Positions 32,340 to 42,520 of a DNA stretch of 64,000 bases are shown piece by piece; positions within the stretch are counted from its first letter, which is position 1, and every line of letters starts with the position of its first letter. A model generated the notes under the pieces. That model ran no database searches, was not told the DNA's origin, and saw only the letters and a list, made by a program, of their open reading frames with translations. This DNA is from Psilocybe azurescens (Eukaryota > Basidiomycota > Agaricomycetes > Agaricales > Agrocybaceae), in the NCBI GenBank assembly GCA_023853785.1, contig JAJIRX010000973.1:62001-126000 (forward strand), in the 5' to 3' direction. The translations under genes and the position numbers were made by a program.

Positions 32340-35300
32340 TTATGCATTAAAGGCTACCCAAGGGTATCAAAGACTGCAATGCCTGTTGGAAAAAAGAATT
32401 GAGCTACTGTTATGGAAAATTTATGAGATGCTCGAGCTGAGAAAAAGGCTGTAACTTCATCTGAGACTGCAGCAGAGGATATCTGGTACAAGTTGAAAGC
32501 TGCAGAGTCCTGTATTCAGGAGCTAGAGCTATTGCTTGTTCAGAAAACCACTGAGTGTAGTGTCTTGCAGTCAAAGCTTGAGAAGTCCAACCAACAGCTG
32601 GCTAAATATGAGACTGATGCTTCTTTATGGAAGTCAAAGCATAAAGACACATATCATGAGCTTCGTATGCAGCACCAAGCATCACAGCATTGGAAGGAGA
32701 AAAATAGCCAGTTGGAAAGTCAGGCTATAATTCTGAAGGAGGCTGAGAAGAAAGCTTCTGCACAGTGTCTAAGAGGATCACAACAGTCAGAACAAGCTCT
32801 TGCATCACTACAACAAGTGAATGATGGCCTTCGCAGTGAGCTTTCAAATGCATTCACCAAATGGACATCAAAGCTTGCAGACACACATCACAAGCTTAAT
32901 ATCTCACAAGAGAGGCTTGAAATACTCCACAAAGAAGCCATAAATCTGCGTAAAACAGTTGCACACTCTAAAAGTGCACAAGAGAGTGCTATTGCAAAAG
33001 TCAAAGCAGAAATCTATCAGGAACGATCTGTTCATCATCTGATGAGCAAAGGCATCATTAATGAAGAAACCTGCAATGTTGTACACTTACTTGTTAAGGC
33101 AGGCTGTTCACGTAACTACATCTATGAAGTCATAGAAGCTGTTCTCAATTCAGCTGGCATGAAGGCTATTGGAGCCATTAGCAGGCCATCTGTGTCTTGC
33201 ATTCTCCGTGAAGGGTATTTTGCTGCACAAATTCAACTTGGATATGAGATGAAAAACACAGAGGCTATGACCTTTAGTGCAGATGGAACAGGTCATAGGA
33301 GTATCAATTACAACTCCCGCCATGTTCATCTTCTTGTTGAAGACTATGCATCACCTGAAAGTGATGCAAAACAACGTGCAACTTGCACTTTTGGAATTCA
33401 ATCATCCCGTAATGGTTCAAGTAAAGAAGTTGTAGCAGACTGGAAAAACACACTCAATAGGGGTCTTGAAATATTTAACAATAGCCCATTGGGAAAGCGT
33501 TCAGATGGTCTATTCAAGCTCACTGAGCTTTTTATAAAACACATGGGAATGAATACTGACCACTGTGCAAAGGAAAGAAAGGATGCTCGCCTGCTAGAAG
33601 ATATGAAAGCATGGGCTGTTGACCAACATCTTGGAGAGGAACAGCTGCTTGATATGTCATTTGAAGAAATTTCAGAACACTTTAAAAAAGCAGAAGCAAA
33701 TATGATTAAAAAGCAGGTGGAAAAAACAAATGGAGCAACTTATCAGATATCAAAAAAGCAGAAAAAAAGGCTGCAATGTTGGAAGAAGCAGTTGCTGAAT
33801 TGGGAAAAGAAGCTTTTGATAAGCTTCCTGAGGCAGAACAAAAAATTCTTCGTCTTTTCATCTGGGCTGGGTGTGGATGTCACAAAGACCTTAATACTGT
33901 TCAAGGAGGATATCTTTCAATGTTATCTTGGTGGATTGAGAATGAAGGTGAAGATGTGAGGCGGCCTGTTCTTCTAGCAAACCGTGATAATGATCCAGTA
34001 GTGAAGGAACGAGATGCTGCTCTGAAAGAAGGCAATATGCCAACTGCAGCACAAGAGCGAGCCTTTTAAAAACAACACGTGGTGCTATTAAAACTGCAGA
34101 AATTGCTGGTGCTATTTTCAATCATAAGGATGATAAAAGGGTCATCATGATGTCTTCCGTTATTGGTGGTGGGAATATGTTGGAGTTCCATTTACATTTC
34201 CTGACACATCAAATAACCGATTCCAATCCTACTGTGATGCAGCAGCTGCACTTATTCTTTATCGAGATGAATTCAAGCTCTTTCTAGAAAATCTTCATAT
34301 CAACAAGCAGAACTCAACACTCAACCATATGGAAACAAATCTTTCAAATGCTCTTGACTATCCATCAACAGCTTCAGAGCTTGCTGTTTTAGCAATTTAT
34401 GCAGAATGTGTTTCTTATCCATATATGAAGGCAATCCGAACTTCTAATGAAAAAAATGAAAACATGCTTGATCTTGGTCCTCTTCATTCTCGAGTTTATG
34501 ATCACATACAGAAAATCATTAATGATCCTGATATTCTTATTGCCAACTTTAATCCTTTGACATCATACAAATTGGCTACTCTTGATGGTGAAGACTGGCA
34601 GAACATAAGTGTTGTACAAAAGATTAAAGATCTTATTCCTGATCTACCACACTTCCGTGAACTTCTGATTGCCTTTTTCAAAGGAGCACTGGAGACATGG
34701 GAACGCTTTACATCAGAATTTGCACCTGGTGGTTTGATTGATGAGGCAACAGTTGAAGAAAGAGAACTTGCATGGATGCCTGCCACAAATGATGAAAATG
34801 AAGGTGCTTTAGGTGCTTTCCGAGTTCTCATGCGACGACAGCCACAGCTTACACTGCTTGATCATAATGCAATATCTATGTACTTCCGTAACAACACACA
34901 AGCATTCATGGCTGCAAAATTTACTGAAGAAGAAGACTATCAGTATATACACAGACTAGCACGGAATACAGGAAAAGAGGAGAAAAAGAGACACAAAGAG
35001 CTTGTAGACTTCCGCAATGAACGTCAAGCAAAAAAAACTCAAGCGCATAGAAGTTCGTGAGGAAAATGCAAAAATACAGCAGCCAGAATTGCACAGCTAG
35101 AACTTGTACTTGAAAAGAAAAAATTCCAGACCTCGAAGGCAAGAAATTAAAAGATCAGCTAAAGCTGTTTAAGCAAGCTGGTGCTCCAAACTTGCAGAGT
35201 GGACGGGTTCCAACTTGTGTAAATGATATTCGAGCAGCACTGACTGATGCAGTTGATTTACATATAAAAGGCATATGGGTACTTGAATCTGATGAGGGAA

Positions 35301-35390
35301 GCAAGGAGATAGAAGAAGAGGAGGAAGAGGAGATAGAGGAAGAGGAAGAGGAAGAGGAAGTCATAGAGAGTGATGATAGTGGAAATTGAC
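32340..35390 (+). pseudogene. Transposase-like protein of the 6.2-kb element, frameshifted
   Basis: The longest open part (32,493-33,959) begins KAAESCIQELELLLVQKTTE. It has a long coiled coil (about residues 1-180), then GCSRNYIYEVIEAVLNSAG, a core with FSADGTGHRSINYNSRHVHL and NNSPLGKRSDGLFKLTELFI. A frameshift near 33,770 moves to KLPEAEQKILRLFIWAGCGC (33,776-34,069). After a damaged stretch, 34,329-35,060 gives LAVLAIYAECVSYPYMKAIR, LIAFFKGALETWERFTSEFA, AWMPATNDENEGALGAFRVL and a basic tail, with a separate Glu-run end (about 35,280-35,390). An upstream in-frame stop lies before 32,493. I recognise it as a family abundant in mushroom repeats but cannot give its formal superfamily. DDE-type chemistry is inferred only. 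Confidence 0.6.
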
Positions 35391-35967
35391 TCAATTTTGA
35401 AGATATGTCAAATGACTGAGGTTGTTAAGTGTTGTAATAATAAGTTTTGTATTATTATATACATGTGGAATGATATATACATGGTTCACAACACTGTAGG
35501 CCTTACTTATTGTTGTGATTTTTAGTCATATTCCAAACTGTAAAGACTTGGACATGTAAAAAATCAAAATTCTGACAGAATTAGATGTATTTTGCCCAAA
35601 TCTTTATGAAAATTATGTTTTTAGAATTGTTTTAAATGAAATAGCTATACACATGTTGATATATAGCAATAAATTCTTTAGCATTATTCATATCCTCTTC
35701 AATCTTATGAATCTGTCTCATCTTTAGCTATATATAGTGGAAACTTGATGTAATTTACTATTTTCAACTTATTTCATACATTTTATGAGCTAAAAATTGC
35801 AGAAATAGCTACTATATATATTATAGTATATACAATGCACAAAAAATTGGAAGAAAACGATGAAGAACTGACGAAATTGAGGTGTCTCAACTTTGTGATG
35901 ATATTGGCCGTGTGACGTGACGTCACATGTCGACGGCGTTATCAGGGATTGTTCAACCCCACTATAT

Positions 35968-37200
35968 GATATGATGATCAGTACTTCAACCATTTTTATG
36001 CATTAAAAATCATTTCAATATATATATATGCAATAATGTGTCTTTAAATCTCACATCACTGGAATTTTAAATCTGTTTGATGTATTTTTCAATACATAAA
36101 CTATTTGAGACAATCTGGGAAAAACAATTTTTAGTAATTACTTAAAGATTTCTGAGAGTTTTATATATATCTTTAACTTTCCAAAGACTCTAAAGCATCT
36201 TAAGACAAATCAAAGATCAGAAGTCACTTTGTTGATATGTCATTCACCTAAGTTGATCTGTGATCAAAAATCATTTTCCTAATGAAGTCCATTTACAGTT
36301 CACTTCAATCTCTATTCCAACTTTCAATCTCCACTTCAACAATTTAATTGACTACATTCTCTATCAATGATTTAATCATCTATCTATTTTGAATCTCAAG
36401 GCTACACACAACTTATTTCTGGACATTATTCCTATTTGATCCTTAAGTAGATTCCACATATGCAGAAAATCTTCATCTTACTCAGCAGTTTTGGCAATAG
36501 ACGATCAAGCTGTGCTATGAATAGACTGATTTTATTCATCATTATGGTATTTGTTCACTATTTTATTTTTTTCCTATTTTTTACCACTTTTATATGATTG
36601 ATTTTTTTTTTTAGTATTTCTGCTTATTGTACTTACTCAGTTTAACTTCTTTCTTATTCTTCTCACTTCACTTTTCATAATTCTGCTTATACTTTCTACT
36701 CATCCTATATTACTCACTTACTCATTCTTCAAATTCACTCCAAAATACTGTCAGTCATCATTCTATTGTATGCAGTTGGTAAATTGGTCTGGTGGATGTT
36801 GATCTTCAGAATGATTAGTATAGTTTGGATGCTTTACCTCTTTATATATTTCTCTATACTCTCCAGTATATAAACCATGTAATAGTATAGCTTGGAATAC
36901 AAGGATCTCACAAGTTCCAGCTTTCTTCACAGCAGTGTTATCAATTATCAGCACTCAGCAGCAGTATATGTCAGCATGCATTCTAGAAGTTGTCATCAGT
37001 TTTCAGCATAAAATGCAGCAATTATTCCAGTCATTCCAGATGTTTTCTAGAGCTTAGATCAAACCAAGCCATCATGCATACACATTCACTATGTTTAATT
37101 CAGTAAATTTACATCTTATCCTTCTCTGAACTTTTCGCTCTTTCTCTACACTTGTTACAACTTCAGGCTTATATTCACATGTGTGGATAAAGCTGATAGT
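35968..37200. other. No gene recognised (3' flank of disrupted GTPase)
   Basis: Very AT-rich and almost CpG-free. The missing 3' end of the GTPase gene should resume here, but no exon with family character was found. Confidence 0.4.
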
Positions 37201-37204
37201 CAAG

Positions 37205-37480
37205 TAGTCAAGAAAGAATGTTTTCTTTGTCCTCAGAATCAGAGTTGGTGGACTGAGCATGAGCAGCATCAAGAGGAGCTTCTCCAGCCTCACTCTCTGA
37301 GCCAAATGAAGACAGAGAGAACAGAGAGGATTGTGTTGACAGAGATGATACTGAAGAGATATCAGAGTCCTCATCAATTTGCATTTTGTCAAGAATGTTG
37401 AAATTTTCATCATGTTCCAAGCCTGTTTCTTCACTTTCTGAAGATGAAAGCTGCCTTAGAAGAAGAGAATAGTGACAGAG
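37205..37480 (-). pseudogene. Acidic, serine-rich coding fragment (possible transposase N-terminus)
   Basis: On the minus strand a frame reads SSSESEETGLEHDENFNILD, DEDSDISSVSSLSTQSSLFS, then GSESEAGEAPLDAAHAQSTN and SDSEDKENILS before a stop. The strong Ser/Asp/Glu bias in AT-rich DNA is protein-like. Such leaders often precede DDE domains in basidiomycete Harbinger-type elements, but no catalytic part is present. Function unknown. Confidence 0.3.
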
Positions 37481-37710
37481 TCCCTGTACTTTTCTTGATA
37501 TTCAAAGGCACCTCATAGCAGGCGTTTTTGAAGTGAGGCTTTAGACATTTAGATAACTTGTAAGCCACAAAAATCAGATGTGATCTAGTTTATTTATCAT
37601 ACAATATGTGATCAATCACTACTTACTGGGAGGGACTTGCAGAATTGAATACAAATGCTAAGTGAATTGTAAAGTACTGGTAACCATACATTGTATACAA
37701 TTTTCAGCTT

Positions 37711-37830
37711 GGGGTTTCACAATGACCTTGCTTTTGAGCCACTTTTCACTTTGATTTTGAGAAAAGCAACATGAAAATTGCCATCAAAAACAGGCCAAAA
37801 ACAGCTGAAAAGAGCCATTGTGAAACACCC
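37711..37830. mobile_element. MITE-like 120-bp inverted-repeat element
   Basis: GGGGTTTCACAATG (37,711) and the inverted CATTGTGAAACACCC (ending 37,830) form terminal inverted repeats around about 90 bp of unique sequence. No unambiguous target duplication is visible. The size and structure fit a miniature inverted-repeat element. Confidence 0.45.
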
Positions 37831-37885
37831 TAATAAGTGGATGCAGCTGATCAGAAATATCCAAATTAGGAAATTTCAAAAGCAG

Positions 37886-38850
37886 GGTTAAATCAGTACT
37901 TTGGCCAGACATAATGGGGTTGAATCAGTACTTTGGTAGGGGATAATGGACGTTAGATCAGTACTTTATTTAAGACATAATGGGAGTTAGATCAGTACAA
38001 TAAAAGTGGGGTTAAATCAGTAGATACATCCCAGTTAGATCAGCAGTTCAAAACCAGGGTTACTTCAGGACTTCATATACCAGGGTTAATTCAGTACTGA
38101 AGAAGATTGGAACTGTCCAGATGAGGATGGGTCCCTTCTTTTAAATGCTGACTGGAAGTACAGTCAGAGTTCATTGCTGAGTGCATATTCAGCAATGTGG
38201 GGAACTAAAAGGGTGTTTTGTTTATGTATTGTGTTGAGGGTAGTGGGGATCGATGGCAGGAATTAACAAGTAGAGCAAACCAGAACAGACAACAAGATAG
38301 CAACAAAGACATAGTTGAAGCGATAGAGGGATGTGATTGCAGAGACACAGTGACTTACAGTAGGGGTAGCTAGTCAAGCGGATCGTGCAGGGCTTTTAAA
38401 TGTGAGAGAGCTTTGGTGAAAATAGCAGGTGTGATTCCTCTAGGTCCAAATTCAACCCTGAAACATGCTACAATAGCCTACTTAAATATGTTTTCTACTC
38501 TAAAATTTTATGTACTTGGGATTGTCCAAGTTATTTCACAACAATCGGTTGGGGGCTTGTCCCACTCCTGGGTGAATTATTAGCTTGTATGTGAGCCGCT
38601 TTCTTTTCCCTTGTCCTTCAGGAACCATGTGGTGTGTGGATAGGAATAGGGATTTGACAGTGGCCGAGAGCAGGAGCAATACATTGGGATCAATATGCCG
38701 GATGTTTTCTATTTTAGGTCTTATGACAAATTTTGAGTGGTTTCTTTTAATGTGCTGTCTTCCGTCCTGAGACTGGCCGAAAGTTCTACAGTACAATAAA
38801 ACCAGGGTTAATTCAGTAGTTATTAAAAGAGGGGTTAAATCAAAGACTAC
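37886..38850. repeat. Clustered GGGTTAAATCAGTA-type motif, two clusters
   Basis: About eight variants of (G)GGTTAAATCAGTACTTT occur in the same orientation at 37,886-38,110, and two more at 38,803-38,840. Such motif clusters are typical of subterminal regions of DNA transposons. Terminal inverted repeats and target duplication were not found. The intervening 0.7 kb has no clear gene. Confidence 0.4.
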
Positions 38851-39249
38851 AGAGGGTAGAAACATATCTTGTGATTATGATATCCCAATTGATGATGCTG
38901 GTGATGCTTCTTCATGGATATCGAGTGATATTCTTCACTTATTACCAACAATTGTTACTACAGTTATGAACATGGAGCAAACACACACTGGTGAATCATA
39001 ATTGTCTATTTATTCTTGTATGTTATACTATAGTACCGTGATCTATTCTTATTTCTCAAGAGGTTCTATCAAAGACAGCATCTGTTATGTAATATTCACT
39101 CCGTAGATATTCTTCAACCTTAGCTGTATACAACAACACTAATTTCTATGTATTCCATATATTGAAGAGTGTATTGAGAGGGCTATAATACTCAGACTAG
39201 TTGGCTACGCAGTTACCATGGCTCTCGCGAGATTCCTGGGGAATTTGTT
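38851..39249. other. No gene recognised
   Basis: A short AT-rich spacer following the motif cluster. CpG content returns to normal at about 39.2 kb, where the next GTPase begins on the minus strand (3' end). Confidence 0.4.
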
Positions 39250-41359
39250 TTAAAATCTCCCTTTAATTACTTGCTCTGGATGCGTGCTAAATCCAGCGAC
39301 TGAGTCAATACCATCAAGGGTGTATTTCTTAAGAGCAGTTTTGCGATCTTCTATAGCTTTCGTGACCACACCATTTAAAATTTTTCTTGGAGGGCTGTCA
39401 GACAAGGTATCAGTGAAAATACCATGCAAGACCAAGACCAGATTAATGATGTATGTCGCCAGAAGCTTCGCCGTTGATGGACTGTTGCATCGGGGGCATA
39501 AACAAACCAATTTTGGTCAAACAGAGGTGGACATACTATTGTTGATATTTGTCGTACAGATAGTATACGGCCAATGAACTGTGCTCAAAATTCTTCAGTA
39601 GGGTAACTAATTCTGTGGCGCCACGGTCACCAAACGTTGACACTGGGTGGCGAATTCTGAAAACAAGAATCAGCATAGAGCTTGGCCATTTCAAAATAGC
39701 GCACGATGTCTCATCGAGCGTCTTCTCAATCAATGGCTTGACAAAGCCAATAAGTTCAACAAAGAAAGATATCCCGGAAAGAATCTACAAAGTGTATCAG
39801 TCACAAAAGAAGGAATTATAAGGAATTTGAACGCTAACTCCAGTTGGATTGTTGAAGTTCCAGACCTTTAAAACGTCTTCGTGAAGATGGTGGATGCAAT
39901 CTATTAGGACTTGGCCTTCGAAAGTGCTACTTTCGCCGAGGTTCTTCCAATACTCTGATTCCCAATCGTTAGCACAATATTGAGATTTTTTGAGAATAAA
40001 ATCACTCTTAAATCCTTCGCTAACCTAAGATAAGTACAATCTTGGGTATACCATATAAGATGCGATGGTACCTGATAGACACTTCGACCTTTTGGCGGGC
40101 ATTGGATTGCTGAGCCGTTACCCAGGCCGCATCCAGCCTATGTTCAACGTCCTGTAGCTTGCTACATGTAACATTCGTTAGGTGAATATACATTTCTGTG
40201 ATTCAAGCGGCGTTAGTAGGGCGGAAGATGAGGGAAAGTGATATCTCATATACCAACCTTTTGCATTAGTATCCGTCGTTGATACCCTCGCATGGGATAT
40301 TAAATCCGGATCTATAGATAATCTCTTCAAATCCTCCCCAAATTCTTTGATTTTATCAGTAAAGTAGACAGACACATCTCGCTCGGCATTGGCAGGGTCT
40401 TTTCGTTGAAACTGGGCGATGAGAATATCGTATTTGGTAAACACCGCAATGACGGGAACATGATCTAAACAGTTCCGAGTCGGTAATGCCACGACAATAA
40501 AAATAAAAATGTTACGTTTCTGGGCCAGTTCAAGGAGTTTTTCATCACCTGTTTGCAATAGTCTAGCCCCGGTCCGTGGAGTTTGTATACAAAGCCTAAT
40601 TTAGAAAGCAGGAATAAGCCTCCCAACGAGAAATAGAGCGAGCGACTCCACCATATGGCATGAACCTTATCAAGCAAACCGGTTCCCTGACGTCTCTCCA
40701 AAAGCTTTGCACCTTGGTCAAATTGCTGCCAGAGCCTGCCTCAAAGCCCTTGCTATCGTGCAAGATAAAGCGGAGGTTCTCCGGCGACGTGTATCCGTGC
40801 TTGATATTGGCGTCTCCGGCCGCATTATGAGCGATATGAATCTATTGACATGAAATGAATGCATCTCTTGCGGAGTGTACAGAATGATTTTTACATTGTC
40901 CTTGTCGAGATTGAAGATATTGGCGATGAGAGAGGATTTTCCTATACCAGACTACATCTGGCTGTGAGTACGATTACATTGTGCTAACTGAAGCAGTCAA
41001 AATACTCACCTTTCCAACGAGAACGATGCAAAACCTTATTTATGTCTCGAGCTAGAGGTCTTATAAGATAACAATGTACTCACCTTGGGCACTCTCCGAG
41101 TGTATCTTCTACTTGAGAGGGTAAACTATCTGGGATGGAAGGAATCTGTGGCTCTTGCTTAGCCTTGGATGTCAGCACTCAGGTTGAGGTCGAAAACTGC
41201 TGGTTGACAGGTGACTGGGCGTTTATCTTCTGGTTTCTTGGGAGTATCCTCCGCTGTAGAAGCTGTGTCCCTCCCCTTTCTCCAGAAACATAGGTTTAGA
41301 CAAAAAGGTGCATTGGACGGTGGTGGTAAAGTTGAAAAAGAAATTTTCTCATCATCCAC
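39250..41359 (-). pseudogene. G-domain GTPase, relative of the 25.6-kb gene, partly degraded
   Basis: Minus-strand order: leader MDDEKISFSTLPPPSNAPFC, KQEPQIPSIPDSLPSQ (one base out of frame with the leader), then FCIVLVGK / SGIGKSSLIANIFNLDKDN, the P-loop split by an intron between K and S (about 41,030-40,910). G3 FILHDSKGFEAGSGSN follows near 40,760, VHAIW near 40,660, G4 HVPVIAVFTKYDILIAQFQR near 40,440, and WVTAQQSNARQKVEVSIR near 40,080. The exon near 39,950-39,870 is YWKNLGESSTFEGQVLIDCI. The C-terminal segment (39,510-39,250) is SPSTAKLLATYIINLVLVLH ... STHPEQVIKGRF. The order matches the 25.6-kb gene but there is no microexon array. Some joins need frame changes, so it may be non-functional; sequencing error is an alternative. 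Confidence 0.65.
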
Positions 41360-42519
41360 CTCGTGGTCGTCAAATTCTGTGCGCTGCCATGGTCTGAAAA
41401 CAACTTGAAGCCTTGAGGCAACTACATCATTCTTCTTATGTCAGGATACTCTATGACAATATTTTGGTCTTTATTTCGTCCTTCTATTAGTAGTACTAGT
41501 GTGGTTTCCGGCCTTCAGTCCATTCCACCAACGGCCGGGTCTTTGGATCTTCCACCTCGCGTTGATGTATATTTATATGTCGTATATATAGTTCTTGTCT
41601 TTGTGAGCTCGTAAGGCTGTGGTAGCCGATGAATAGCGTGGTAAATGCCGGTATTCGAGGACATTCACCTAGTAAATGTTTTCTTAATGCATGTCCAGTC
41701 GATGTGTAGCTTGGGTAAAGACCTGAACAGGTGGAAAAGCTTGAAACATCAGCGATAGCCCGAATCATGTCATCAGATCTAGATCTGAGCTTCGGACATG
41801 CGGACAAAGATAGCTAGTACCAGACAGAGTGAAGTCGAGAGATGTCGTTGAGATCAGAGAACATTCACAGCCCAGTGGACCCCCTGTATCTGATATACCA
41901 CGGTATCGTACTGTGGACAGACCCCAAGATAACACCTGAGCCATTGACTTGAGATGTTTGGAATATTGTAATTGAGGTTTTGCGAGTGAGGCTCGTGTAC
42001 GGTAGGCAGTCACCCTCGACGAGATGTCCGTCGCTCTCCCATATTCCTAATCTTCAGAATCATTTTATAGAAAGAATTTGGTTCCAGTCGCCATTCGCAA
42101 CCCCAGTAAACTCCGTCTGAGTCATTGCCAAGCGCGAGCTGTCGAGTATCCGAAACCCATTGAAAAACACTCATGCTCACTCTCGCTACAAATCAACCTC
42201 AAATCAAAACAGACGATCCACAGCCCGCACACGCACGATCGCATATGAAAAGCTAGTCGCTCACAACATCCGACATCTAGAGACATCAACAAGAAAGAAA
42301 GATGAACAGAAGATGATAATGCGAACTTTTCTATTTTTGGTCTGCATACCCCCTCCTCGCCCTTATTATCTTATCTTGTCTACATGACCCCCATTCGCGA
42401 ACCACCCAATTGCAAGTTCCTCACACCACATCCCTCTTGCCTCGCCAGATGCAAATGACAAAGACGGAGGCCAAGGGTCGAAGACCAACAATGATCATCT
42501 ATATAAGTAGAAGTAGAAC
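41360..42519. other. Intergenic with dispersed repeat at 41,942-42,090
   Basis: It contains the second copy of the 24.0-kb repeat. No other gene-like frame was found. It lies upstream of the minus-strand GTPase and next to the 3' end of CCT3 copy B. Confidence 0.5.
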
Positions 42520-42520
42520 T

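Larger units (their letters stand above)
29799..35962 (+). mobile_element. 6.2-kb DNA transposon inserted in the GTPase gene
   Basis: The left end GTGGGGTTGAACAATCACTG (29,799) and the inverted right end (reverse complement GTGGGGTTGAACAATCCCTG, ending 35,962) match at 21 of the first 22 positions. Both sides carry TATAT (29,794-29,798 and 35,963-35,967), giving a 5-bp target duplication, although the TA-rich site leaves shorter choices possible. It carries a broken transposase-like gene (32,340-35,390) and has itself been invaded by a Tc1 element (30,567-32,176). Superfamily not assigned: the ends do not match any group I can name with certainty. Confidence 0.75.
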
